A stretch of 64,000 nucleotides of DNA, taken from Flavobacteriaceae bacterium. Its GTDB lineage: Bacteria > Bacteroidota > Bacteroidia > Flavobacteriales > Flavobacteriaceae. The notes beneath the pieces are model-generated. The model did no database searches and was not told where the DNA came from. It saw nothing but the letters and a program-made list of their open reading frames with translations. Below are positions 1-7,507 of this stretch, piece by piece. A program made the translations under genes and the position numbers. Every line of letters starts with the position of its first letter. The stretch's first letter is position 1. The DNA lies in assembly GCA_018657955.1 (NCBI GenBank), contig JABHWD010000018.1, positions 62,001-126,000 of the forward strand. Reading direction: 5' to 3'.

Positions 1-4
1 TTAA

Positions 5-556
5 TTATCTACTGGCCCAATAGTCCCACTCGCCAGAAGCAACATACCTTTCTAATACATTATCTAGGTTTAGTTTAATTCTTTTTTTAAATGGATCATT
101 TAGAGATTTGGTATCGATAAACTGCATTATAACAGTACTAACTATTTTTATAATTTCAGATTTAAGGAAATTGATTCCTCTACTCATTATATTATTTTTA
201 TGAAACTGCTGCACCTTTCCCTTAATAGAATCTTCCTTGCCTAAATAAAAAGATTTTGTAGATCCAGAAATCTTAACAATGCAATTATAGGTAGCCCATC
301 TCTTATCAAATCCAATAGAAATAATCGGGGCAAGGTGCTTATTATTCTTTTTTAAAAGTAGTGCAACTTCCAGTTGATAATCCTCAACTATCTTAATTCT
401 GCTATTAAGATCTTTTAATTTCTCAGAAAGCCTTTTCCTTGTTTTTAGTAACCTTTCATATTCAGGTGCTAAAGACTCCAATTCATTTAATTTACTTAAC
501 TCTTCTTTGTTTAGAAAATTGCCCTTTAGTAATTTTAAGGAAAAATTTGACTTCAT
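5..556 (-). CDS. hypothetical coiled-coil protein
   Basis: Complete 183-residue reading frame with an ATG start and a TAA stop at the very edge of the window. I do not recognise the family. The first 60 residues are rich in Leu, Lys and Glu with heptad-like spacing (residues about 15-60) and probably form a coiled coil. The rest is a mixed alpha/beta sequence with a basic C-terminal half and no signal peptide or membrane segment, so it is probably cytoplasmic. It lies on the same strand as most genes of the accessory block to its right, separated from them by an 18-bp palindrome. Base composition matches the neighbours. That it is expressed is inference only. Confidence 0.5.
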   Translation of the reverse strand: MKSNFSLKLLKGNFLNKEELSKLNELESLAPEYERLLKTRKRLSEKLKDLNSRIKIVEDYQLEVALLLKKNNKHLAPIISIGFDKRWATYNCIVKISGSTKSFYLGKEDSIKGKVQQFHKNNIMSRGINFLKSEIIKIVSTVIMQFIDTKSLNDPFKKRIKLNLDNVLERYVASGEWDYWASR

Positions 557-590
557 ATAATAAAATATATGAGCAAATATAATAAATGAT

Positions 591-638
591 TTAACTCTAT
601 ACTAATAAAAAACATATATCTTATTAGTATAGAGTTAA
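591..638. repeat. perfect 18-bp inverted repeat (hairpin)
   Basis: Bases 591-608 and 621-638 are exact reverse complements, with a 12-base loop. The arms start TTAACTCTATAC. It lies between the hypothetical gene at 5-556 and the remnant at 649-888. Neither side has a clear T tract, so a factor-independent terminator is only one option; a protein-binding palindrome is another. Confidence 0.75.
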
Positions 639-648
639 TAAAAATTAA

Positions 649-888
649 TTAGTCAATAGAAATGTCGCCTTTTGTTTGTGACCAGGCAATAATTTTTCCA
701 TTTTCAACTTGATACCACTCATTATAAGTTCCATCAGATCCATCAAATCCTGCATTAACCCATTCTCCTCTATTATTACCATAATCGGTCCCCTCAGGTT
801 TTGAAGGTTTAATAGAAAAACCATAGGCATATCTTCTTCTTTTAAAATTATTGTAAATTGTAGGTATGAATTGGAAATGTAAACACAC
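649..888 (-). pseudogene. C-terminal fragment of an exported or SnoaL-like protein, joined to the repeat module
   Basis: The last 55 or so codons (encoded at about 649-820) read like a real protein end, with a Gly/Asp/Asn-rich stretch and a closing VENGKIIAWSQ segment. That segment resembles the last strand of NTF2/SnoaL-like folds; compare VKMKDGKIAVEQ in the gene at 5315-5833. The upstream part of the frame runs through the repeat module at 818-868, antisense to it, and then into the start of the DUF4396 gene on the other strand, so the natural start is missing. I read this as a gene remnant truncated when the module arrived. The SnoaL link is a weak inference from a short stretch. Confidence 0.35.
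818..868 (+). repeat. upstream repeat module, copy A (full length)
   Basis: 51 bp, reading toward the DUF4396 gene on the plus strand: distal half AAACCATAGGCATATCTTC, then TTCTTTTAAAATTATTG, and proximal half TAAATTGTAGGTATG, whose final ATG is the start codon of the DUF4396 gene. It matches copy C (5857-5908, opposite strand) over essentially the whole length. Confidence 0.85.
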
Positions 889-1285
889 TTGGAAAAGAGC
901 AAGAACAAATACTCTATGGTGTTTATTAGGCTGTTCTATTGGAGACTTTGGAACAATATTCTATTTTCAAAATGTAGAACACGATTGGAGTACCTTTGAA
1001 GTAATGAGTTTAGCATTGGTAAACGGATTGTTAACCTCTATTGTTTTAGAAACAATAATTCTTCTAAAACAAATGGGTTTTAAAATTGCGTTAAAAACTG
1101 CCTTAGGTATGAGTTTTATATCAATGTTAGGAATGGAATTATCTATGAATATTACTGACGCACTATTAACTGGTGGTGCGGTATTAACTTGGTGGGCAAT
1201 ACCAATAATGTTATTTATGGGGTTCATAACGCCACTACCTTATAACTATTGGAGATTAAAAAAGTATAATGTAAGTTGTCATTGA
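866..1285 (+). CDS. DUF4396 family membrane protein
   Basis: 139 residues. The pattern NTLWCLLGCSIGDFGT near the N-terminus, then MELSMNITDALLTGGA and TPLPYNYWRLKKY near the C-terminus, is what I recall for DUF4396, a family of small polytopic membrane proteins of unknown function. Three to four hydrophobic segments are visible (about 20-35, 48-68, 75-95, 105-125). The ATG start is the last three bases of the repeat module, leaving almost no leader, so a leaderless transcript is likely if the module is the promoter. It is the only plus-strand gene in the first 10 kb, and the module in front of it is inverted along with it. Confidence 0.8.
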   Translation: MNWKCKHTWKRARTNTLWCLLGCSIGDFGTIFYFQNVEHDWSTFEVMSLALVNGLLTSIVLETIILLKQMGFKIALKTALGMSFISMLGMELSMNITDALLTGGAVLTWWAIPIMLFMGFITPLPYNYWRLKKYNVSCH

Positions 1286-1322
1286 ATTAAAAGAAGAGGA
1301 TGTTCTCTAAATAAAAGCTTTA

Positions 1323-3686
1323 TTATTTTTTAGGGTAATAAACTATTTTATTATATGCATTCTTTGCTATTAAATCTTTAGAATATAATAATTTGAAATA
1401 CTCATCATTAGCCCAAGATTCATATAAATTTCTATAGAAAGGGCTTGAAGGGTCTCCAGATTGACCGGGAGAATTTGTTGCAATGCTATTATCCCAATCT
1501 TTTGTGTCTATTATTACTCTAAAGCTAGCGCCAGAAGACTGATTTAACCCTGAGCCTGTTGATCCAGGAGTATAACTATTACCTCCTCTAGGGTATGTTT
1601 TGAAACTAATTATTTTATTTATAGAATCATTCACAACATCATCAAGAGAGTGGCTAACCTTAATGTGTTTGTAATTACTTTGACCATAAATCCAGTCATT
1701 AACATTACTTCCGAATCTATTTTTTAAATCTTGTACTGATGACATAAAGACATTCTCTAAAAAATTATTTTTTTCTTCAACTTCAAAAGAATTAATTTTT
1801 TCTATAATCTTATAAAGCTGAACCCCTAATAAATTTCTTACTTCTTCAGGCACATACTCCATATAGAAAGAATATATAAGTTGTCTCTCAAAATTCACAT
1901 AAATAGTAGCTTCTACTGAGTTTTTAAATAACTTATTATCCCATTTTTCAAGCATAGAAATATATTTTTTAAACTCTTTCTTAAAACTTACTTTTAAAAG
2001 CATTTCAGTTAATTGTTCAGATGGCAAAGAATGGTAGTCTACCTGTAGCCGTTTCATATCATCCATAGTAAATTTTGTATTACTTTTTAACACATCATTT
2101 ACCCTGTCTCCTCTATAAGGGTCAGACCAGTTAAAACCTATAGCATTCCAATTTGTATATGTCTCAGGAGTAACATTTTGATTAGCAGTAGCAAAATAGT
2201 TAGATACAGGATTATAGGTGTTTGGCTTGTCAATTATTGGTAGATAGCCATCCCATTCATAATCACCATTACCTAGAACTGGAACCATTCCGCTATGATT
2301 ATTTCTTATAGGTGCTATTCCCACTGCCTGCCAACCAATATTTCCCATTTTATCAGCCCATACCATATTCTCTCCAGGAATATTACTGTAGTTGCATGCA
2401 TCCCTAAATTCTTCCCAAGTTTTAGACTGATTCATTCTCAAAGATGCAAGATACGGAGACCCTCCTACCTCCAACCAACCACACCTCATTGCATAGGCTC
2501 TATTATCTACACTATCTATTAATGTTACTGGACCATGTACTGAATAGTATAGCGTTACCTTCTGATCCTTCATCCCCTTCACGGGAATAGATTCTTCTAT
2601 TGTAGTAAACTCATTCCATTTACCATTATACCTGTACTCATTAAAATTATCAGGATTGAGCTCGTAAACATATAGATCCTCAGCATCTGTTCTAAAAACA
2701 GTAAGTCCCCACGCACCAAATTCGTTATGACCTATAGAAATCCCAGGGATCTCAGGCTCTCCACCTCCTATCACGTTCCAACCTGGAGCTACTAAATGAG
2801 ATATGTATCTTAAAGAAGGTCCCACTATTGTCCTATGTGGATCATTCGCTAATATCGGATATCCAGTGTTTGACTTGCTTCCAGATATTGCCCAGTTATT
2901 ACTGCCTATAGAAAACTCATCCATTTCATGGAATGAATTATTAAAAGATATTTCTTTATTTAATTCTTTTCTATACTTCTCTACAATGTGTTCCTTTTTA
3001 AATTTGACAGGTCTTCTATAGGCATTATATAAGGCTAAGATGTCTTTATCCAAGTCATTTTTTCTTATTTTTTTATGCAGTTTTAAAGAGGGATCTTTAG
3101 GATGAAACCACATCAAGTCTTTTACTTTTTTTTCTCCTATCCTTGAAACAGCCCTTCCTATGTTAAGTTCCTGACTAATATTTCCCAAAAGTCCTTGATG
3201 TCTAGATATGACAACTTCTGGAGTCCATAACTCTGGCTTAATATCTAATAAGATAAATTCTATAGGTAATTTATTAGGATCTTTATTAGCCTCGTCAATG
3301 TATGCATTTACTCCCTTAACATAAGAAGTAATTATTTTGTATCCATCATCATGATAATGATTTAACTCATCCTCAATATTCCCTCTAAATTTAAATAGTC
3401 TAGTTCCTATATCTCTTTGTAATTCATCAACACCTAATATTTCTGAAACTGTTCCTGTAGCTTGTCTTCTCCATACTTCAAACTGAAACAACCTGTCTTT
3501 CGCAGCTAGATATCCTTGTACAAAAAACAAGTCTTCTTGATTATTAGCATAAATATGATTTATACCATTATTATCTCTGATTACCTCTACTTCATCAATT
3601 AAATTATTTAATTGATTTTTTGTGGAACAGCTAATAATAAAGCAAAAAAAAGGTAACGTTAAAAATATATATAGTAGTTTTTTCAT
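1323..3686 (-). CDS. penicillin acylase family lipoprotein (N-terminal nucleophile hydrolase)
   Basis: 787 residues, the usual length for unprocessed penicillin-amidase precursors. Residues 1-20 form a lipoprotein signal (hydrophobic run ending IISC, lipidation at Cys20). The catalytic serine expected after self-cleavage is Ser262 in GSNNWA, followed by the typical NDPHR motif. Family members split into alpha and beta chains and hydrolyse amides such as acyl-homoserine lactones, N-acyl amino acids or beta-lactam side chains; the substrate here cannot be told. Its start codon overlaps a partial copy of the repeat module (3684-3706), and the MFS gene ends only 32 bases upstream, so the two may be co-transcribed or separately driven. 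Confidence 0.9.
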   Translation of the reverse strand: MKKLLYIFLTLPFFCFIISCSTKNQLNNLIDEVEVIRDNNGINHIYANNQEDLFFVQGYLAAKDRLFQFEVWRRQATGTVSEILGVDELQRDIGTRLFKFRGNIEDELNHYHDDGYKIITSYVKGVNAYIDEANKDPNKLPIEFILLDIKPELWTPEVVISRHQGLLGNISQELNIGRAVSRIGEKKVKDLMWFHPKDPSLKLHKKIRKNDLDKDILALYNAYRRPVKFKKEHIVEKYRKELNKEISFNNSFHEMDEFSIGSNNWAISGSKSNTGYPILANDPHRTIVGPSLRYISHLVAPGWNVIGGGEPEIPGISIGHNEFGAWGLTVFRTDAEDLYVYELNPDNFNEYRYNGKWNEFTTIEESIPVKGMKDQKVTLYYSVHGPVTLIDSVDNRAYAMRCGWLEVGGSPYLASLRMNQSKTWEEFRDACNYSNIPGENMVWADKMGNIGWQAVGIAPIRNNHSGMVPVLGNGDYEWDGYLPIIDKPNTYNPVSNYFATANQNVTPETYTNWNAIGFNWSDPYRGDRVNDVLKSNTKFTMDDMKRLQVDYHSLPSEQLTEMLLKVSFKKEFKKYISMLEKWDNKLFKNSVEATIYVNFERQLIYSFYMEYVPEEVRNLLGVQLYKIIEKINSFEVEEKNNFLENVFMSSVQDLKNRFGSNVNDWIYGQSNYKHIKVSHSLDDVVNDSINKIISFKTYPRGGNSYTPGSTGSGLNQSSGASFRVIIDTKDWDNSIATNSPGQSGDPSSPFYRNLYESWANDEYFKLLYSKDLIAKNAYNKIVYYPKK

Positions 3687-3706
3687 ACATACAATTTACA
3701 ATAATT
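3684..3706 (-). repeat. upstream repeat module, copy E (proximal half only)
   Basis: 23 bp, one mismatch to the proximal half of copies A and C. Read on the minus strand it ends TAAATTGTATGTATG with the ATG being the penicillin-acylase start. The distal half is missing; the sequence changes abruptly at 3707, 12 bases before the stop codon of the MFS gene. Confidence 0.75.
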
Positions 3707-3718
3707 AGATGAAGGCAA

Positions 3719-5017
3719 TTATCTCTTAATAGCATTATCTATCTCTTTATTTAAATCCTTTTTCGTTAGTCTAGAAAATTTTATTGAGGCCAATAATCCT
3801 AAAACAGAAAATAGAACTAAAATTGTGAATACGTACTGATGGCCAAGTAATCCAGGATATTTGTCTAAAAGATAGCCAATGATTGGGGTTGCAAAAATAT
3901 CAGGAGTATACCCAACAACAGAAATCAAACCAACAGCTGTGCCTGTTAATATAAGAGGGATACGGCCTTCTTGCATAATAGAGAAATATAAAGCACGAAT
4001 AGCATATGTTCCAGTAGCAACAATGATTAATGAAAAGTAAAAAACAAGATTCATATTTAATTGAACCATTCCAAATGCAAATATTAATGACCCTATTAAC
4101 ATTGTAATAAAGCCAATAATAATCAAATAAATGTAACTTGTTTTATCTGCTATTAAGGCAATTATTACACAAACTAATGGTCTAAGGTATAATTGTAATG
4201 ACCCAATATTTGCAGTCTGTATATGATCGAATAGCATAACTTCAGAAGCATATAAAGAGTAAATATCTGTAACCTTATATCCCATATATGCGGAAATTAT
4301 AATAATCATTATAAGCCATACCGATTGAATTTTTAAAACCGTTTTAATATTAGAATATGAATTTAACGAGTTTGTTTTTTTAAGTTCGTCTTTCTGATCC
4401 TTTTCCATAAAAAAGAGCACTAAAAATCCTGTCAAAAACACCATAAATGATGAAAATAAAATGACATACCTAAATGCTTCTTTACGCTCAATTAAATTTG
4501 CGGATTCAATATCGTGTGTCAAAAAGGCTGAAAAAATTAGTACTCCTAAACTCCCCATTGAGGCAGCAACTAACCCTCTTCCTCCGTCTAAAAATGCAAA
4601 AGCTTTCCCTTGATTTTTGGATCCTCCCCATACACGGGTAGCTTTTATCATAGCTCCCCAAAATAAAAACACAGTTGTAAAGCCCCAATAACCATATAAA
4701 ATTTTTAAAATAAAGTAGGATGGATACCCTGCTAAAACTACCCCGCCTAAAGCTGTAAAGAAAAGGGAAACTGCTATTAATTTCTTAGGTTGAAACCTGT
4801 CTGAAATTACACCCCCATATACATAAGATAGCAATGCCATTGTTCCATATACGGAAAACAAGCTTCCTAGCTGAAGATTATTTAAATTGAACACTTCCAA
4901 GAATGTAGGTCTAAACACTCTAGGCAAAACATATGGTAATAAAAAAATTAATTCTCCAGAAAGTATTAATAGAGTTATACTTAAAAAAGAACCCTTTTTA
5001 AGTAGAGGATCTTTCAA
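3719..5017 (-). CDS. MFS transporter
   Basis: 432 residues with about twelve hydrophobic segments and a central charged loop near residues 205-220. The GGVISDRFQPKKLI stretch after the second segment is the classic major facilitator A-motif (DRxGRK-like). The WGAMIKATRVWG and FLDGGRGLV motifs in the first half are shared with organophosphate/sugar-phosphate-type and related transporters, but the substrate is unknown. The best start is TTG at 5015-5017; no ATG is available nearby in frame, and the repeat module immediately upstream has lost the ATG that copies A, C, E and F carry. A transporter of breakdown products fits with the hydrolases on both sides, but that is inference. Confidence 0.85.
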   Translation of the reverse strand: MKDPLLKKGSFLSITLLILSGELIFLLPYVLPRVFRPTFLEVFNLNNLQLGSLFSVYGTMALLSYVYGGVISDRFQPKKLIAVSLFFTALGGVVLAGYPSYFILKILYGYWGFTTVFLFWGAMIKATRVWGGSKNQGKAFAFLDGGRGLVAASMGSLGVLIFSAFLTHDIESANLIERKEAFRYVILFSSFMVFLTGFLVLFFMEKDQKDELKKTNSLNSYSNIKTVLKIQSVWLIMIIIISAYMGYKVTDIYSLYASEVMLFDHIQTANIGSLQLYLRPLVCVIIALIADKTSYIYLIIIGFITMLIGSLIFAFGMVQLNMNLVFYFSLIIVATGTYAIRALYFSIMQEGRIPLILTGTAVGLISVVGYTPDIFATPIIGYLLDKYPGLLGHQYVFTILVLFSVLGLLASIKFSRLTKKDLNKEIDNAIKR

Positions 5018-5037
5018 TTTAATTTTTATTGCTTTTT

Positions 5038-5083
5038 TACAATTTACAATAATTTTAAAAGAAGAAGATATGCCTATGGTTTA
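5038..5083 (-). repeat. upstream repeat module, copy B
   Basis: 46 bp identical to the matching part of copy C, including the distal half TAAACCATAGGC. The last six proximal bases (GGTATG) are replaced, so this copy provides no start codon. It sits 20 bases upstream of the MFS transporter and reads toward it. Confidence 0.85.
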
Positions 5084-5102
5084 ACAGATGAGCTAAAATT
5101 TT

Positions 5103-5228
5103 TTAAAGTTTCTTTTTTATATTAGCTTCTATTTTATCTTCCTCTGCTTTTTTATTTTTTTTTATTCTTTCATCTAATTCTTCAACACTTATTCCTAGTT
5201 TCTCTGCTAATTTTTCTTTAGTATTCAT
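5103..5228 (-). CDS. small basic/acidic helical protein (41 aa)
   Basis: A 41-codon frame from ATG at 5226-5228 to TAA at 5103-5105. The product begins MNTKEKLAEKLGISVEEL and continues with a Lys/Glu-rich helix ending IKKKL. The LAEKLGISVEEL stretch resembles the first helices of a helix-turn-helix, but the protein is too short for a full domain. It lies just downstream of a copy of the 3' end of the small gene at 9786-10034, so it may have belonged to the same mobile or phage-like unit. Coding is supported by the uniform amphipathic pattern and a clean start and stop, not by any recognised family. Confidence 0.45.
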   Translation of the reverse strand: MNTKEKLAEKLGISVEELDERIKKNKKAEEDKIEANIKKKL

Positions 5229-5272
5229 CTAGTTGTTATTTAGTTGTTGCATGAAACAATATACATAATAAT

Positions 5273-5309
5273 TTTATTTATCTACATCTGAAGTCTTGCC
5301 TATGGTTTA
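5273..5309 (-). pseudogene. duplicated 3' tail of the small gene at 9786-10034
   Basis: Bases 5273-5298 are identical to 9785-9810, which encode the last residues (KTSDVDK) and stop codon of the gene at 9786-10034. The similarity continues through 5307 with two changes. Its upstream edge (5298-5309 on the plus strand, GCCTATGGTTTA) equals the distal end of the repeat module. No start or body of the gene remains here. This piece links the repeat module to the small phage-like gene. Confidence 0.7.
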
Positions 5310-5314
5310 GATGC

Positions 5315-5833
5315 TTACATTATTCCAAGTTGCTGATAAAAGCTTAGAAAATCCATAAAATCTTGTTCTACAGCAATTTTTCCATCTTTCATTTTAACAA
5401 GTGTAACTCCTGAAATGTTAACTTTATTTCCAGTTGCTGGTACTCCAAAAAAATCTCCATCGTGCGTTCCTTTAAAATTCCAATGTTTAACCATTTTATC
5501 ACCTTGACCAAAAACATCAACCATTGTGAATTCTGCATCAGAAAACCCAATTAAATAGTTATTATAATATGCCTTAAAATTTTCAATTCCTGCAATATTT
5601 TCAGGGTCTACAACTGCAGTAACGTTAGTGTCGAATGAAGCCTCATTAATCAAATCAATTTGCCTATCGTTAATTACTTTATCCCACACAGATTTATACA
5701 TTTCTATATTTTCAGATAATTGCATTTCTGCTTTTTCTAATTCTAAATGTTTTTCAGACGGATTATTACAACTTACTATTATCAAAGAAATAAGTAAAAA
5801 AGCAAATCCAATTAAAAAGTTGTTATTTTTCAT
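5315..5833 (-). CDS. SnoaL-like (NTF2-fold) lipoprotein
   Basis: 172 residues. The signal sequence ends IIVSC (lipidation at about Cys22), so the product is a membrane-anchored lipoprotein. The mature part has the ester-cyclase/SnoaL-type layout: a helix with W and D (YKSVWDKVINDRQIDLINEAS), a central FKAYYNNYLIGFSDAEF region and closing strands ending KMKDGKIAVEQDFMDFLSFYQQLG. Family members range from polyketide cyclases to enzymes with unknown substrates; function here is not known. A full repeat module (5857-5908) lies 24 bases upstream. The ATG of that module (5857-5859) is out of frame with this gene, which uses its own ATG. Confidence 0.75.
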   Translation of the reverse strand: MKNNNFLIGFAFLLISLIIVSCNNPSEKHLELEKAEMQLSENIEMYKSVWDKVINDRQIDLINEASFDTNVTAVVDPENIAGIENFKAYYNNYLIGFSDAEFTMVDVFGQGDKMVKHWNFKGTHDGDFFGVPATGNKVNISGVTLVKMKDGKIAVEQDFMDFLSFYQQLGIM

Positions 5834-5856
5834 ATTAATTATTTTAGTAAAATTAT

Positions 5857-5908
5857 CATACCTACAATTTACAATAATTTTAAAAGAAGAAGATATGCCT
5901 ATGGTTTA
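5857..5908 (-). repeat. upstream repeat module, copy C (full length, 52 bp)
   Basis: The longest copy and the reference for the others. On the minus strand it begins TAAACCATAGGCATATCTTC and ends TAAATTGTAGGTATG. It sits just upstream of the SnoaL-like lipoprotein gene. The proximal end resembles a shortened Bacteroidota -7 box (TAAATTG against TAnnTTTG), so a promoter role is plausible but unproven. Confidence 0.85.
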
Positions 5909-6001
5909 GATATTTTTTGGTTTTCCTTCAAAAATTCTTAATCTAATAAAACATAACACTCTTAAGAGTTCTTATCATTTTAGATTTAAAATATTCTTGT
6001 T

Positions 6002-6916
6002 TTATTTAAATAATTTAATCCAGTCAGCTTCTCCAGCAATGTAGGCGAATGAATATGGATTTCCTGTACCAAGTAAATTTTGATAATATTGTTTTGCTTT
6101 TACAGTATCATTTTTTTCATATACATACCAGTTGGCCAAGCTATATAAAGCGACTTCATCGATTACGATTTCAGATTCTTTAAGTAATCCTTTGTAAAAT
6201 AAACACGATTGATGATAACTCATGTTTTCAATTATGTCCATGTTTTGGTGAACTTCATTAATAACAGTATTGGATTCTTCAATTTTATTTAGTCTTCTGT
6301 TGATCATATATAACCAATGACCACCTGAAACAATATTATCATCGTATTTATGAGTAACACTTCTATTGTTGAATGCTTTGAGTGCATTATTCATATCGTT
6401 TTTAAGATAATATGCTAAACCAAGATGATACCATATATTACCGTGGAGTGTACTTAGAGGAATATTTTTTGCATTTGGTAAACCATCAGGTTCTATTTGA
6501 TCTATTTTCCCATTAATCAATTGTACTGCTTTTTCAAAATCGCTTATTGCATTATCATATTGACGGGTAGAAATGTATCTATGACCACGGTGACGATAAA
6601 AACGAGCATCATTAGGATGGTTTTTTATTCCTAAGGTAAAGAGCTTAATTGCTTCTTTGTAGTACCCCATATAGGCTGTTCTACGTCCATACCAAATTAG
6701 AGCTTCAGCATCATTTTGATTATCAAAATAGGTGATTTGTGCTGATTTAAATTGATCAAACGATTTTCCTTTCTTTATTTCAGGACTGCTTAGTGTATCT
6801 CCTAATAGTGTTATTGTTTCTATGGTTTGAGTAGGATTAATATGATTTTTTGAATTTTGATAAGAATCACAAGAAAATAAAGCAAAAACAAGAAATAAAT
6901 AAAACAGTTTTTTCAT
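6002..6916 (-). CDS. tetratricopeptide-repeat lipoprotein
   Basis: 304 residues. Residues 1-16 form a lipoprotein signal (hydrophobic run ending LFSC). At least three TPR-like helical hairpins are visible around residues 75-190, including the repeats YKEAIKLFTLGIKNHPNDA and YDNAISDFEKAV and one ending NALKAFNN. The C-terminal part is also helical and ends in a Trp-containing segment. No enzymatic motif is present; it probably serves in protein-protein contacts at the membrane. The start codon is supplied by a partial repeat module (6914-6930), and the DUF6265 gene ends inside that module, so the two genes are effectively fused head to tail by the repeat. Confidence 0.75.
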   Translation of the reverse strand: MKKLFYLFLVFALFSCDSYQNSKNHINPTQTIETITLLGDTLSSPEIKKGKSFDQFKSAQITYFDNQNDAEALIWYGRRTAYMGYYKEAIKLFTLGIKNHPNDARFYRHRGHRYISTRQYDNAISDFEKAVQLINGKIDQIEPDGLPNAKNIPLSTLHGNIWYHLGLAYYLKNDMNNALKAFNNRSVTHKYDDNIVSGGHWLYMINRRLNKIEESNTVINEVHQNMDIIENMSYHQSCLFYKGLLKESEIVIDEVALYSLANWYVYEKNDTVKAKQYYQNLLGTGNPYSFAYIAGEADWIKLFK

Positions 6917-6930
6917 ACCTACAATTTACA
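6914..6930 (-). repeat. upstream repeat module, copy F (proximal 17 bp)
   Basis: Reads TGTAAATTGTAGGTATG on the minus strand, identical to the proximal end of copy C. Its ATG starts the TPR lipoprotein gene and its TAA is the stop codon of the upstream DUF6265-like gene. Confidence 0.75.
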
Positions 6931-7480
6931 TTATCGGCGCGAGTTTAATTTCAATTCTTTCGCCAACATTGGTTTCAATGTGTATGGAAAAAATATCTCC
7001 TTCAGAGCGCTGATAACTGAGACTGCGATGAGCGCCATCACTAACTCCTTTGAAGGCTAAATATCTATCTCCCACTTCAGTTAATTCAAATTTATGAATT
7101 CGAGAATAAGTTGCACTTATATTTTCTGGTTCTAGCGAGTTGTTAAAGATTTGTAGATTTAATTCTAGACTGCCATTAATTTCCCTTATATGAATGATTT
7201 CAACAAATCTTGTGTCTGATTCTTTTGTAGAGCGAACTAAAGCAGTAATAGTCCCAGAGCGAGGAGGCAACCATGTTTGTTCTAAGATTCCTCCATCATG
7301 CGAACCCTCTCTTTGACCGATTAACCACTCCAGTTGATATACTGATGTCGTAGAACTTTCCTCTCCACTAACGACTGCAGGAAACTCAAGTAAAGTACTG
7401 TTTTCTTCAATTCTTGATGTAGAGTAGCCACAAGCAAAAACAAGTGGAATAAATAGTAATAGTAGAAGGAGTTTTTTCAT
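6926..7480 (-). CDS. DUF6265-like lipoprotein
   Basis: 184 residues. The signal sequence ends VFAC, giving a lipid-anchored product. The body carries the pattern WLIGQREG ... LPPRSGTITALVRS ... EIIHIREINGSLELNLQIFN ... FKGVSDG, which I recall from DUF6265, a family of small beta-rich proteins of unknown function that often open with a WLxGxWEG-type motif. The first 15 codons are nearly identical at DNA level to those of the M28 peptidase gene just upstream. The stop codon lies in a repeat-module copy. Gap to the upstream M28 gene is 27 bases, so co-transcription is likely. Confidence 0.7.
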   Translation of the reverse strand: MKKLLLLLLFIPLVFACGYSTSRIEENSTLLEFPAVVSGEESSTTSVYQLEWLIGQREGSHDGGILEQTWLPPRSGTITALVRSTKESDTRFVEIIHIREINGSLELNLQIFNNSLEPENISATYSRIHKFELTEVGDRYLAFKGVSDGAHRSLSYQRSEGDIFSIHIETNVGERIEIKLAPIM

Positions 7481-7483
7481 AAT
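7438..7483 (-). repeat. signal-peptide direct repeat, copy 1
   Basis: 46 bp matching 8992-9037 with three mismatches (28 bp are exact: 7438-7465). It covers the start codon and signal-peptide codons of the DUF6265-like gene plus three bases upstream. Confidence 0.85.
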
Positions 7484-7507
7484 TCTAATATACTTGAAGA
7501 CAATTTA

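Noticed and set aside
5857-5859. Module ATG as the start of the SnoaL-like gene
   Set aside because: It is out of frame with the gene and reaches a stop after six codons; the gene's own ATG at 5831-5833 precedes a proper lipoprotein signal.
5038-5909. A peptide ending KEEDMPMV encoded on the plus strand of each module copy
   Set aside because: The frame ends in a stop in copies B, C and D but has no shared start or upstream coding sequence and is open in copy A. It is antisense to the gene-facing direction and is best seen as chance.
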